64,000 nucleotides of DNA from Nocardiopsis sp. ATB16-24 (GTDB lineage: Bacteria; Actinomycetota; Actinomycetes; Streptosporangiales; Streptosporangiaceae): NCBI RefSeq assembly GCF_030271535.1, contig NZ_JASCXJ010000002.1, positions 310,001 through 374,000 of the forward strand, in the 5' to 3' direction. The translations under genes were made by a program, and so were the position numbers. The notes beneath the pieces were generated by a model, which had not been told where the DNA came from, did not search any database, and saw nothing but the letters and a program-made list of their open reading frames with translations. Below are positions 25,802 through 34,709 of the stretch, piece by piece (within the stretch, counting starts at the first letter, position 1; each line of letters opens with the position of its first letter).

Positions 25802-26197
25802 GTGAGGGTTCCCGTGGAGTTGGTCGGTGCAGAGGTCGCACGGACGTCCTTCGACCACCAGGTCAGGGTCCTCTTCCTCCGTCACGCCTCCGATGGCCGC
25901 GTCCGTCTCGACGGTGAGCTCGTCATCGAGACCGAGCTGTCCCTGACGGACGCCGCCGGAGGTCGGGTCCTCCTGACACCGGGGACCGGTACTCGGCTGG
26001 CTCCCTTGCTCGGTCTGTTCGCCAGGACCGTCGTCGGAGTCGATGTCACCGGGCGCGGCACCCTGCGCCTGGACTTCGACGATGGCACCGTGCTGGGGGT
26101 CGACCCGGATCCCGACCACGAGTCGTGGCACCTCACCGGTTTCGGGTTCGAGCCCGTCCTGGTGGGTCCGGGAGGGGAGACCGGCTGGCGGCGCTGA
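25802..26197 (+). CDS. DUF6188-like protein
   Basis: A 131-residue protein. The pattern VELVGAEVARTSFDHQVRVL, GELVIETELSLTD, RLAPLLGLFARTV and the end SWHLTGFGFEPVLVGPGGE fits DUF6188, small actinobacterial all-beta proteins of unknown function. GTG 25802 is taken as the start; the upstream sequence has GGAGGTCCG giving good spacing. A terminator-like hairpin follows. Confidence 0.65.
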   Translation: MRVPVELVGAEVARTSFDHQVRVLFLRHASDGRVRLDGELVIETELSLTDAAGGRVLLTPGTGTRLAPLLGLFARTVVGVDVTGRGTLRLDFDDGTVLGVDPDPDHESWHLTGFGFEPVLVGPGGETGWRR

Positions 26198-26231
26198 GCG
26201 GCCGTGGCGCCGCGGGGGTGGCGGGGTCCCT

Positions 26232-26256
26232 CGGGGCACGGTGACGCCGTGCCCCG
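26232..26256. terminator. Hairpin terminator between convergent genes
   Basis: CGGGGCACGG and CCGTGCCCCG form perfect 10-bp arms around TGACG, between the DUF6188 gene and the convergent phosphatase gene. Confidence 0.65.
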
Positions 26257-26307
26257 TCTCGTGGCCGTTCGTGGGCACCTGGCGTCCACCCCTGTGCCCG
26301 GGGCCGG

Positions 26308-27081
26308 TCAGGCCCGTGTCCAGATCAGGGCGGTGGCGTCGTCGCGGTCCTTGCCGCGCGGGTGGCGCCGCTGGTCGGGGTCCCCGCTCTCCATGGCGCG
26401 GACGTGCTCGATGATCGCGGCCGGGCCCGCGCCGACCCCCAGGGCGTAACAGCCCTCCCAGGTCTGGGAGCCGAAGACCTCCACACCCCGGGTGGCGCCG
26501 TCGGTGAGGGCGGCCCATCCCCGTAGCCCGGTGAGGGGGAGCGACCCGACCAGGGCTTCGTCGGCGGCCCGGGGGTCGGCGCCGGCGGTCCAGAAGCCGC
26601 CGGGGACGTTGCGGTAGGCGCGTATGGCCGATGGAGGCCGTCCGCGCCGTGCCAGGTCGGCCCGCAGGTCGTCCAGGCGGGTGTCGGTGAGCGGCTGGAC
26701 GCTTCCGTCCGTGTGCTCCAGCAGGAGCACCGAATCCGACAGCACCAGGTGTTCCAGGTGGGGCCCACGGAAGCGGACCATGACCACGGTGGCCGAGGGC
26801 GTCTCCTGCTCGGAGAGGTCGCAGGTGTCCCGGTGCAGGCCTGAGACCGTGGTGACGGCCTCGGCCAGGATCTCCCGCAGGGGCCGCTCACCGGCGACTC
26901 CGGCGAGGAGCAGGCCGCCCAGGCGGCGGGTGAACCAGGCGACCCCGTGGACGCAGCCGATGTCGGTGTCGGGTGGTGCGCTCGCTCCGTCCAGGAGTAC
27001 GGCGCCGTCGGCCGTGATGGCGACGAAGTCCTCGTTGTCCCGGTCGGGTGAGCCGGGTTCGGTGGCGAGGTGGAAGGGCAT
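26308..27081 (-). CDS. PP2C-like phosphatase domain protein
   Basis: A 257-residue protein resembling PP2C: SPDRDNEDFVAITADGAVLL followed by LDGASAPPDTDIGC at the first metal-binding region, HLEHLVLSDSVLLLEHTDG in the centre and the final KDRDDATALIW, which resembles the D-N/D-A-T metal site. It is cytosolic, with no transmembrane segment. Family members remove phosphate from Ser/Thr in proteins; the target is unknown. It is divergent from a small membrane protein gene. Confidence 0.75.
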   Translation of the reverse strand: MPFHLATEPGSPDRDNEDFVAITADGAVLLDGASAPPDTDIGCVHGVAWFTRRLGGLLLAGVAGERPLREILAEAVTTVSGLHRDTCDLSEQETPSATVVMVRFRGPHLEHLVLSDSVLLLEHTDGSVQPLTDTRLDDLRADLARRGRPPSAIRAYRNVPGGFWTAGADPRAADEALVGSLPLTGLRGWAALTDGATRGVEVFGSQTWEGCYALGVGAGPAAIIEHVRAMESGDPDQRRHPRGKDRDDATALIWTRA

Positions 27082-27198
27082 GTCGTTGCTCGATCCCCGT
27101 GTGGTGTCTGTGGTCGTGTGAGTCGTGCGGTCCGGAACGTCCTACCGTGGGGGATCGGTGCCACCCCCGCCCCCTCGGCGCCGAGGAAAGGGAGTGCC

Positions 27199-27426
27199 GT
27201 GCGCGTCGTGGGAGTCATGAACCTGGTGATGGCGCTCGTGTGGGTGCCGCTCGCGGTCCTCGAACCCTATGAGGTCAGTGGCACGGGAGGGTTCTTCCGG
27301 ATCTTCAACGCGGTGGTCTTCTCCGTGGCCACCGTCGGGTGGGTGGTGGAGGAGGCGGTGCGGTACCGCGGTCGAGGGGGAGGGGGCCGGCGGCGGTCGC
27401 CCCTGGTGGAGGAACCCGCCACGTAA
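27199..27426 (+). CDS. Small membrane protein
   Basis: A 75-residue protein with two hydrophobic segments (VVGVMNLVMALVWVPLAVL and FRIFNAVVFSVATVGWVV) and a basic glycine/arginine tail. GTG 27199 follows AGGGAG. The family is not recognised. Confidence 0.6.
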   Translation: MRVVGVMNLVMALVWVPLAVLEPYEVSGTGGFFRIFNAVVFSVATVGWVVEEAVRYRGRGGGGRRRSPLVEEPAT

Positions 27427-27531
27427 CCGCAGACCACAGCGCCGACCGGGTCCTGGCCCCCGCGTTGGACGGCCTCCCACCGTCGCCGGTCCCAGGCCCC
27501 GGAGCACCCTCGGTGTCCGGTTCGTTGGGTA

Positions 27532-28341
27532 GTGTCCGAACCCGTGAGCCATGTGACCGCCTCTGACGGAACCCGTGTCTGGTTCGACGTCCTCGGGGAG
27601 GGCGAACCCCTCCTGCTCCTCAACGGACAGTCCCTCGACCACGAGATGTGGGACGGCGTGCACGCCGACCTGGCCCGGCGCCACAGGGTCGTCCGGATGG
27701 ACTTCCGTGGCACCGGCGGCAGCGACGCGCCCCTCGGTGAGCCCTACACCTTCGACCTGTTCGTCTCCGACGCCCTCGCCGTCCTGGACGCCCTCGACAT
27801 CACCCGCACCCACGTCTACGGCTTCTCCATGGGAGGCAAGGTCGCCCAGACCTTCGCGGCCACGGTGCCCGAGCGCGTCGGGGCACTGGTGCTGGGCGCC
27901 ACCGCGCCCGGAGGCGTCCACGAGGTCGAACGCCCGAGGTCCTCCACCCTGGCGCTGCGCCAGGCCGGGACGGCGGCGGGGCGCGACGCGATCGCCGAAC
28001 TCTTCTACACCCCCGCGTGGGCGGCGGCCCACCCCGACACGGTCACCCGCGTTCTGCCGCGTGGGCCGTTGCGGGCCCAGCGCCTGCACTTCGGTGCGAG
28101 CAGCGGTCACGACGGCTGGGACATGCTGCCCGGTATCAAGGCGCCGACCCTGGTCGTGCACGGTGAGGACGACGTCCTCACCCCGGTCGGCAACGCCGTC
28201 CTCCTGGCGGAACGGATCCCTGACGCGCGACTGCTGGTCCTGCCCGGCACGCGTCACGGCTACCTCCACGAGGACGCGGCCAGGGCCACGCGTGAGGTCC
28301 TGGACTTCCTGGCCGAACACGCCGGCCTGGCGGACGCCTGA
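27532..28341 (+). CDS. Alpha/beta-fold hydrolase
   Basis: A 269-residue hydrolase. The oxyanion region is LLLLNGQSLDHEMWDG, the nucleophile elbow GFSMGG (Ser near residue 101), the acid in VVHGEDDVLTPV and the catalytic His in PGTRHGYLHE. It resembles the 3-oxoadipate enol-lactonase and esterase-like group. GTG 27532 is used; GTG 27544 is an alternative and neither has a strong ribosome site, so the transcript may be leaderless. Substrate unknown. Confidence 0.88.
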   Translation: MSEPVSHVTASDGTRVWFDVLGEGEPLLLLNGQSLDHEMWDGVHADLARRHRVVRMDFRGTGGSDAPLGEPYTFDLFVSDALAVLDALDITRTHVYGFSMGGKVAQTFAATVPERVGALVLGATAPGGVHEVERPRSSTLALRQAGTAAGRDAIAELFYTPAWAAAHPDTVTRVLPRGPLRAQRLHFGASSGHDGWDMLPGIKAPTLVVHGEDDVLTPVGNAVLLAERIPDARLLVLPGTRHGYLHEDAARATREVLDFLAEHAGLADA

Positions 28342-28348
28342 GGGCGCG

Positions 28349-28759
28349 CTACGGCGAAGGCGGAGGGAACTCCTTGCGCAGGCGGTCCAGCATCCTCCGG
28401 TCACGCTTGGTCGGTCGCCCGGCGCCCCGTTCGCGCCTGAGGACGGGGCCTGTGGCCTGCGGTGGCGGGGCCGGTGTGTTGTCGACGTAGCAGCGGGCGG
28501 CGAGTGGCGCGCCCACACGCTTTTCGATGACGTGGCTCACGTCGACCATGCGGGTGGTTCCGTGCAGCCGGACGCGGACCTCGTCCCCGACCTTGACGGG
28601 GGTGGCGGGCTTGGCCGGACGGTCGTTGACGCGCACGTGTCCGCCACGGCAGGCCTGGGCGGCGTCCGAGCGCGTCTTGGTCAGGCGCACGGCCCACAGC
28701 CAGCGGTCGACCCGGGTGCTCTCCGGACCAGGAGGCAGGGGGGCCGATGACTCGTTCAC
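28349..28759 (-). CDS. S4-domain RNA-binding protein (Hsp15-like)
   Basis: A 136-residue protein with an S4 domain at residues 16-65: RVDRWLWAVRLTKTRSDAAQ, then CRGGHVRVNDRPAKPATPVK and VGDEVRV. The basic tail RRERGAGRPTKRDRRMLDRL is typical of Hsp15 homologues, which in E. coli bind stalled 50S subunits carrying peptidyl-tRNA and help recycle them. GTG 28759 fits the domain start. It overlaps no gene and is convergent with the hydrolase. Confidence 0.86.
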   Translation of the reverse strand: MNESSAPLPPGPESTRVDRWLWAVRLTKTRSDAAQACRGGHVRVNDRPAKPATPVKVGDEVRVRLHGTTRMVDVSHVIEKRVGAPLAARCYVDNTPAPPPQATGPVLRRERGAGRPTKRDRRMLDRLRKEFPPPSP

Positions 28760-28854
28760 GCCGTTTCCTCTCGATGTCTGGGGCGTTGTCGGCCACTTTA
28801 GGCGGCCGACGGTACGAAGCGCTCCAAAGTCGCGCTAGAGTTGTACCGCAACGA

Positions 28855-28929
28855 GGTCCTGTGGAGCAGTTAGGAGTGCTCGCCACCCTGTCAAGGTGGA
28901 GGCCGCGGGTTCAAATCCCGTCAGGACCG
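28855..28929 (+). tRNA. tRNA-Asp (anticodon GTC), second copy
   Basis: Identical in sequence to 21347-21421 from GGTCCTG to the discriminator G. Confidence 0.93.
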
Positions 28930-28935
28930 CATGAG

Positions 28936-28967
28936 GAAGGCCCGGTGTCCACTGGCACCGGGCCTTC
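28936..28967 (+). terminator. Terminator of tRNA-Asp
   Basis: GAAGGCCCGGTG pairs perfectly with CACCGGGCCTTC around an 8-base loop, seven bases after the tRNA; GGTGTTT follows. Confidence 0.75.
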
Positions 28968-29004
28968 GGTGTTTCTCCGACCGACACGGGAAGGCGAAGG
29001 CACG

Positions 29005-29730
29005 TTGAGCTACCGGTACGCCGTGGAGCGGACCGACAATTCGGCCCTGGCCGGCGGACACGTCCTGCGGTCCGCGCCGGGGTTCCCGGGTTTTCCGGTG
29101 CGTCTGGCGAGCGAGCTCTTCCAGCGGGCCATGGTGCACGTCGGACGGGAGACCGTGCGGCTGTGGGATCCCTGTTGTGGCAGCGGGTACCTGGCGACGG
29201 TACTGGGCCTGCTGCACCGGGAGGAGATCACCCACGTGCGCGCCACGGATGTGGACGCCGACGCGGCCCACCTGGCCGCGCGCAACCTGCGCCTGCTGAC
29301 CGCGGAGGGCCTGGCGGAGCGCGAGGAGGAGCTGCGCCGTTCGGCGCGGGACTTCGGACGGGTGGCGTTCGTGGAGCGGGCCGTGGCCGCGCGGAACCTG
29401 GCGGCCGATCTGGCGGCGCGGGGAGGCGACCTGCCCCATGAGGCGGCGGTGGCGGACGTGTTCTCCCTGGAGGGGGCCGTGGCGGCCGACCTGGTGGTGA
29501 CGGACGTGCCCTACGGCGAGATGACCCGCTGGGCGGGGGCGGTTCCCGAGGGGGACCCGATGGGGGGACTGCTGGCCTCCTTGGGGCGGGTCCTGCCCGA
29601 GCACGCCGTGGTGGTGGTGAGCGCCCGGACCCGACGGATCGCGTTGCCGGAGGGCGTGCGCGCGCTGGAGCGGGTGAGGATCGGCAGCCGTGCCGCGGCC
29701 CTGGTCCGTGCTCGGGACGTCGCCCCCTGA
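29005..29730 (+). CDS. AviRa-like 23S rRNA guanine methyltransferase
   Basis: A 241-residue protein that closely follows the avilamycin-resistance methyltransferase AviRa along its length: YRYAVERTDNSALAGGHVL, FPGFPVRLASELFQRAMV, SAM motif LWDPCCGSGYLATVLGLLH, VRATDVDADAAHLAARNL and DLVVTDVPYGEMTRW. AviRa methylates 23S rRNA G2535 and gives resistance to orthosomycins. TTG 29005 is set by GAAGG upstream and by alignment to the family start. It follows a tRNA-Asp, with no biosynthetic genes nearby, so it may be a housekeeping or intrinsic-resistance rRNA modifier. Confidence 0.88.
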   Translation: MSYRYAVERTDNSALAGGHVLRSAPGFPGFPVRLASELFQRAMVHVGRETVRLWDPCCGSGYLATVLGLLHREEITHVRATDVDADAAHLAARNLRLLTAEGLAEREEELRRSARDFGRVAFVERAVAARNLAADLAARGGDLPHEAAVADVFSLEGAVAADLVVTDVPYGEMTRWAGAVPEGDPMGGLLASLGRVLPEHAVVVVSARTRRIALPEGVRALERVRIGSRAAALVRARDVAP

Positions 29731-30125
29731 GGGCGACCGCAAGAGACCGCCGGTGTGGGCGGTGGGTTCTCGTGGGGGGTGTTCGGCCCCTCGGTGTCCG
29801 CACGGACCCCCGGGGACGGGTTCGTGGTGGGCGGGCCGGTGTCTTTCCGAGGTCGGCGCGCCGGGGGTGGTGTGAACATGGCGTTCTCCGACGGTTTCGG
29901 TGCGTATCGGTGTGTGACACGTGACATTCGTCCTGGATGAGGCATATTCGTGTGATGAGAGCGGTGGTGTTCCACCGTGTCCTCCCACACAGTGACTCCC
30001 GGGCGCACCCGACGCCCGACCCGGCCTTCCGGGGACCGATGATCGTCGGTCCCCGGACTCCTTCCCAGACGGCGACACTGACGACGGCAGCGGCGGGAGC
30101 GCCGCACCGCGTGAGGGGGTCAGAC
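29731..30125. other. Intergenic with one strong hairpin
   Basis: No supported gene in 395 bases before the NarJ-like gene; the only notable structure is the inverted repeat at 30029-30056. Confidence 0.4.
30029..30056. repeat. Perfect inverted repeat, 11-bp arms
   Basis: CCGGGGACCGA and TCGGTCCCCGG flank TGATCG, 70 bases upstream of the narJ-like start. No T-run follows, so a regulatory or attenuator structure is as likely as a terminator. Confidence 0.5.
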
Positions 30126-30938
30126 ATGAGCACCACCGCCGACGGCGCCGACAGGGGCGCACCGGACAGGGCGCGTGCGGGCACACGTGCGGTCCGGTGG
30201 CTGGAGGCCGACCGCGCCGCCCGCAGGGCCCATCGACGCGCGGTCACCCACCAGGCCGCCTCCTCCCTTCTCGGCTATCCCGACCAGGCCTTCTTCGAAC
30301 GACTGCCGCTGGTGGCGCGGGCGGTCGCCGAACTGCCGTGGGGGCCGGTCCGCCTCGGTCTCCGCGATTTCTGCGAGCACGCCTCCACCACCCCCGAACA
30401 GCGGTTGTGCGAGCACCACACGCACGTGTTCGGCGCCGACGCCCGCAGGGACCCGCGTCTGACACGCCACTGTGACCTCTCCCCGGAGGAGGTCGTCGGG
30501 ACCTACGCCGAGGCCGGATGGCCGGTACCCGACGGCGAGGCCCCCGACCATCTGGCGGTCGTGTTGGAGTTCACCGCCTGGTCCGACGAGGGGGAGGCGT
30601 TGCTGTCGCGTCTGCGACCGGGGCTGGAGCTGCTCGGTGAGGCCCTGCGCGACCACGGCACGCCCTACGCCAGGGTCGTGGACGCGGTGCGCGCCTCCCT
30701 GGCCGAACGGTGCCAGGACGACTGGGGCCCGGTACGCCGCCGATCACCGGAACTGCGGACCCGGGTCCGCGTCCGTGACCACCCCGATGGAACAGGGGCG
30801 GAACCGCCCGTGACGGGAGTGGAGGCGACGCCGGTCCCGCCGCCTCGGAACGTCCCCGGCCCCGAGGGCCGCACCACAGCCGATGCCCACGACGAGGAGA
30901 AGAGCGACCATGGAACTGTTCCCGGCCTTTCCCCTTGA
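30126..30938 (+). CDS. NarJ-like molybdoenzyme assembly chaperone, orphan
   Basis: A 270-residue protein. Residues 35-160 match the TorD/NarJ helical family: HQAASSLLGYPDQAFFERLP, QRLCEHHTHVFGADARRDPR and EAPDHLAVVLEFTAW. NarJ inserts the molybdenum cofactor into nitrate reductase NarG. No narG, narH or narI is in the window. The C-terminal 70 residues are Pro/Gly-rich and overlap the next gene by 29 bp in another frame. ATG 30126 is the first good start, after GGGGGTCAGAC. Whether it serves nitrate reductase or another molybdoenzyme is open. Confidence 0.72.
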   Translation: MSTTADGADRGAPDRARAGTRAVRWLEADRAARRAHRRAVTHQAASSLLGYPDQAFFERLPLVARAVAELPWGPVRLGLRDFCEHASTTPEQRLCEHHTHVFGADARRDPRLTRHCDLSPEEVVGTYAEAGWPVPDGEAPDHLAVVLEFTAWSDEGEALLSRLRPGLELLGEALRDHGTPYARVVDAVRASLAERCQDDWGPVRRRSPELRTRVRVRDHPDGTGAEPPVTGVEATPVPPPRNVPGPEGRTTADAHDEEKSDHGTVPGLSP

Positions 30939-31848
30939 GTCCTGGTACGACACCAAACAGACCCTGCACCGCTTCGAACAGATCGTCGGCAAGGTGCGTC
31001 TTCACCACAGTCCACGACGCAACCACTGGTGGCACGTGCCCTTCCACCTCACCGGAAGCGGCATCACCTCACGTCCCATGGGCCTGAGGGACGGCAACCC
31101 GATCTTCACGGTGGACTTCGACTTCGTCCGCCACCAGCTGGTCGCCTCGACCCTGGACGGGGCCACGATGTCCTTTCCGCTCCAGGGCAACAGCGTGGCC
31201 TCGTTCTACCTCAGGTTGCAGTCGGCGTTGGACGCTCTGGGGGTGGACGGCGGTATCCCGTCGGCGAGTCCCTTCGACCTGCCCGACGCCGACCGCCCGT
31301 TCGCCCAGGACCACGAGCACGCCACCTACGTTCCCGAGCAGGCCAACCGGTACTGGCGAGTGCTCAGCCAGGTCAACATGCTGCTGGAGGAGTTCGCCGC
31401 CGGTTTCTCCGGCAAGACCAGTCCCGTGCACCACTTCTGGCACACCTTCGACATCGCGGTCACCCGCTTCTCCTCGCGTCCGGTCCGGCAGCCGGAGGAG
31501 GTCGGGCAGATGGTGCGGGAGGCCTATTCGAGGGAGGTCGTCAGCTTCGGTTTCTGGTTCGGCGACGACACCGTCCCCGAACCCTGTTTCTACTCCTACA
31601 CCACTCCCGAGCCCGAAGGGCTCACCGAGCGACCGCTGCGCCCCGACCAGGCCGAGTGGGTCGCGAGCGGTGGCGGGCACCTGGCGCTGCTGCGCTACGC
31701 CGACGCGCGTGAGGCGGACGATCCGTGGACCACCGTCCTGGAGTTCCTGGAGAGCGCCTACCAGGCGGGTGCGGGGGCGGCCGGATGGGACGTGGAGGCG
31801 CTGGCCTGCCCCGGCGGGATCACCGATCCCTACCTCGCAGGCCATTGA
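30910..31848 (+). CDS. DUF5996 family protein
   Basis: A 312-residue soluble protein. The hallmarks are ESWYDTKQTLHRFEQIVGKV, the His/Trp-rich RRNHWWHVPFHLTGSGITS, KTSPVHHFWHTFDIAVTRFS and SFGFWFGDDTVPEPCFYSY, all typical of DUF5996. Function is unknown. ATG 30910 follows GAGGAGAAGAGCGACC and lies inside the 3' end of the narJ-like gene, so the two are probably co-translated. Confidence 0.85.
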   Translation: MELFPAFPLESWYDTKQTLHRFEQIVGKVRLHHSPRRNHWWHVPFHLTGSGITSRPMGLRDGNPIFTVDFDFVRHQLVASTLDGATMSFPLQGNSVASFYLRLQSALDALGVDGGIPSASPFDLPDADRPFAQDHEHATYVPEQANRYWRVLSQVNMLLEEFAAGFSGKTSPVHHFWHTFDIAVTRFSSRPVRQPEEVGQMVREAYSREVVSFGFWFGDDTVPEPCFYSYTTPEPEGLTERPLRPDQAEWVASGGGHLALLRYADAREADDPWTTVLEFLESAYQAGAGAAGWDVEALACPGGITDPYLAGH

Positions 31849-31960
31849 CCTGGAGGTCGACAGCGGATATCCCAGGGTGTGCGTGGCAGATATGTGTGGG
31901 AACGTGGGCATCGGGCCCACGCGCAGTCTCCTGCGCGCGCACGAGGGAGCAGGGAGTGCC

Positions 31961-32248
31961 ATGGATCTGAAGGTCGTCGACGTTCCGGAGCGGTCGCGTT
32001 ACGAGGCGAGCACCGACGGAACGGTGGTGGGGTTCTGCGCCTACCACCTGATCGACAAGGGCGTGTACGCCCTGCCGCACGTGGAGGTCGATCCGGCCTA
32101 CGAGGGAAGGGGCGTGGGCAGCCTCCTCATGCGCGAGTCCCTGGACCACATCCGGGAACGTGGACTCAAGGTGGTGCCGATCTGCCCGTTCGCCCGGGCC
32201 TACATCGAGAAGAACCCCTCCTACGCGGACCTGGTCCACCAGGACTGA
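31961..32248 (+). CDS. Small GNAT-fold acetyltransferase (YjdJ type)
   Basis: A 95-residue single-domain protein of the short GNAT group: GTVVGFCAYHLIDKGVYALP, the acetyl-CoA loop VDPAYEGRGVGSLLMRESLD, and the conserved end VVPICPFARAYIEKNPSYADLV with the CPFA-Y-I motif. ATG 31961 follows GGGAGTGCC. Substrate unknown. Confidence 0.9.
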   Translation: MDLKVVDVPERSRYEASTDGTVVGFCAYHLIDKGVYALPHVEVDPAYEGRGVGSLLMRESLDHIRERGLKVVPICPFARAYIEKNPSYADLVHQD

Positions 32249-32417
32249 GGGGTCGGTCCCGCGGGTCCTCCCCTCAGGACCCGTCCTCCGGGGTCGGGGG
32301 CGTCGTCACGGGAACATCACCATCTGAGCACAGCGCGTTCTCGGCGGTGATTCCGTCCATGCCAGGGGTATGTGGGGGCGATTGTCCTCTGCCGGAAGTC
32401 GAAGGAGTTCCGCCCCC

Positions 32418-33914
32418 GTGTCAGTCGCAGACGCCTCCCCCACCCTCGGCGCCCGCCTCACCGAGGCCATCGGCACGTTCAACAACGATTTCTTCTGGGC
32501 CTGGTTACTGATCCCGCTGCTGGTGGTGGTCAGTCTCTATGTCACGGTCCGCACGGGCTTCGTCCAGATCCGCATGTTGCCGGAGATGTTCCGGACGCTG
32601 CGCAGCAGACCCGAGATCGCGCCCGACGGCAAGAGGGCCCTCTCCTCCCTCCAGGCGTTCATGATCTCGGCCGCGGCCCGCATCGGAACGGGCAACATCG
32701 TGGGCGTGGCCGTCGCCATCTCCCTGGGCGGGCCGGGCGCCGTGTTCTGGATGTGGCTGATGGCGCTCGTCGTCGCCGGAGCCAGTTTCGTCGAGTCCAC
32801 CCTGGCCCAGCTGTACAAGGTCCGGGACTCCACCGGTTACCGGGGCGGTCCCGCCTACTACATGGAGCGGGGCCTGGGGCAGCGCTGGATGGGCGTCCTG
32901 TTCGCCGTCGTCCTCCTGCTGACCTTCCCCATGGTCTTCAACGCGGTGCAGAGCAACACCATCGCCGGTGCCGTGGCCAACTCCTCCGACTCCCTCGGCA
33001 CGGGTTCGGGCATGTGGTTGTCGGTCCTGGTCGGAGTGGCGGTCGTGGCGGTCACCGCGCTGGTGATCTTCGGCGGGGTCCGGCGCATCGCGAACACCGC
33101 CCAGGCCCTGATCCCGTCCTTCGCGGCGATCTACCTGGTCATGGGCGTGGTCATCGTGGGGATGAACGCGGGGCAGATCCCGGCGATGTTCGCGCTGATC
33201 TTCGAGCACGCCTTCGGCGTGCGGGAGTTCGCCGCCGCCGGTCTGGCCACGGTGATCGTCCAGGGCGTGCGCCGGGGCATGTTCTCCAACGAGGCCGGGC
33301 TCGGTTCGGCCCCCATCGCCGCGGCCAGCGCGGCGGTCACCCATCCGGTCAAGCAGGGGTTGGTGCAGACCCTGGGCGTCTACTTCGACACCCTCGTGGT
33401 CTGCTCCATCACGGCCTTCATCATCCTCATCGACTACGAGGGGGGCGCCGGTCGGCAGGTGGAGGGCGATCTGGCCCAGGTCGCGGTGACCTCCGCGCTG
33501 GGGCCCTGGGGGCTGCACCTCATGACGCTGATCATCGTCCTGGTCGCGTTCACGTCGGTGCTGGGCAACTACTACTACGGCGAGTCGAACCTGGAGTACC
33601 TGACCGGCAGCCACGGTGTCATGGTCGGCTACAAGGTCTTCTTCCTGGTCGCCAGTTTCCTCGGCGCGCTGGGTTCGATCGACCTGGTCTGGACGTTGGC
33701 CGACACGACCATGGGCATGATGGCGCTGGTCAACCTGGTCGCCATCACGCCTTTGGCCGCGGTCGCGGCACGGCTGCTCAAGGACTACACCGATCAGCGC
33801 CGCCAGGGCCTGGACCCGGTGTTCACGCGGGACCGGTTGCCCGACCTGAGGGGCGTGGAGTGTTGGGAGCCGGGCAGGACCGAGCCCGCGACCAAGGCGG
33901 AGGTCTCCTCCTGA
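32418..33914 (+). CDS. Sodium:alanine/glycine symporter (AGCS family)
   Basis: A 498-residue transporter with about eleven transmembrane segments. Signatures include AARIGTGNIVGVAVAISLGG, GGPAYYMERGLGQRW, GMFSNEAGLGSAPIAAASA and NYYYGESNLEYL, typical of AGCS carriers that import alanine or glycine with Na+. GTG 32418 is chosen because GAAGGAG lies ten bases upstream and residues before it are not conserved in style. It is a single gene with no operon partner. Confidence 0.92.
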   Translation: MSVADASPTLGARLTEAIGTFNNDFFWAWLLIPLLVVVSLYVTVRTGFVQIRMLPEMFRTLRSRPEIAPDGKRALSSLQAFMISAAARIGTGNIVGVAVAISLGGPGAVFWMWLMALVVAGASFVESTLAQLYKVRDSTGYRGGPAYYMERGLGQRWMGVLFAVVLLLTFPMVFNAVQSNTIAGAVANSSDSLGTGSGMWLSVLVGVAVVAVTALVIFGGVRRIANTAQALIPSFAAIYLVMGVVIVGMNAGQIPAMFALIFEHAFGVREFAAAGLATVIVQGVRRGMFSNEAGLGSAPIAAASAAVTHPVKQGLVQTLGVYFDTLVVCSITAFIILIDYEGGAGRQVEGDLAQVAVTSALGPWGLHLMTLIIVLVAFTSVLGNYYYGESNLEYLTGSHGVMVGYKVFFLVASFLGALGSIDLVWTLADTTMGMMALVNLVAITPLAAVAARLLKDYTDQRRQGLDPVFTRDRLPDLRGVECWEPGRTEPATKAEVSS

Positions 33915-34109
33915 GCCCGGCCGGAGCGGAGTAGGAGGGGCGGAGGGTCGTGTGCCTTCCGCCCCGAGCTTCGCAAACTACGGCCTTTGTGACGAAACCC
34001 CTACAGTTATTGCGTTTTCGTGCATCTGTGTCCTTTCGGTCACGGCCGATAATCGCTAGTGTTCTGCATCACAGTTGTGGCGGCCCGTGTGTCTCTTCGA
34101 GGGAGTCCG

Positions 34110-34709
34110 ATGTCCATCGTCTCAATCGAGCCCGCCACCGCCGAGCGGTGGGAAGACCTGGAAAACCTGTTCGGACCGACCGGAGCGTACGGGCACTGCT
34201 GGTGCACGTTCTTTCGCAGGCGCGCCAAGGACCATACGGCGAGCGTCTCCTGTGAGCGCTCCAGACGCGGCGTGGACAACAAGGAGGAGTTGCGCCGTCT
34301 GACCCTGGAGGGGCGGGTCCCCGGCCTGCTCGCCTACGACGAGGACGGCCCCTGTGGCTGGGTGTCCGTGGCCCCCCGTGAGGACTACGTCCGCTTGTCG
34401 CGATCGCGTTCCCTGCGCCCGGTGGATCCCCGTGAACCGGGTGTGTGGGCGCTGGTCTGCTTCTGGCTGCCGCCCCGCCGGCGAAGGCGTGGGCTGGGCA
34501 GCAGGCTGTTGGACGGGGCGATCGAGTACGCCCGCGCCGGCGGTGCCCGTGTCCTGGAGGCCTATCCCGTGGACACCGCCGGAGGCCGGGCGCCCAGCGC
34601 GGAGGTCTCCATGGGAACCGTGGAGATGTTCCAACGGGCCGGATTCACCCTGAGCAACCACCACGCGAGTGAGCGCCTGGTGGCGCGCCTGGAGCTCAAG
34701 CCCGAGTAA
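34110..34709 (+). CDS. GNAT family N-acetyltransferase
   Basis: A 199-residue acetyltransferase. The N-terminal part has GPTGAYGHCWCTFFRRRA, common to a group of actinobacterial GNAT proteins, and the acetyl-CoA motif is FWLPPRRRRRGLGSRLLDGA, followed by GARVLEAYPVDT. ATG 34110 follows GAGGGAGTCCG. The promoter region before it is AT-rich. Substrate unknown. Confidence 0.88.
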   Translation: MSIVSIEPATAERWEDLENLFGPTGAYGHCWCTFFRRRAKDHTASVSCERSRRGVDNKEELRRLTLEGRVPGLLAYDEDGPCGWVSVAPREDYVRLSRSRSLRPVDPREPGVWALVCFWLPPRRRRRGLGSRLLDGAIEYARAGGARVLEAYPVDTAGGRAPSAEVSMGTVEMFQRAGFTLSNHHASERLVARLELKPE

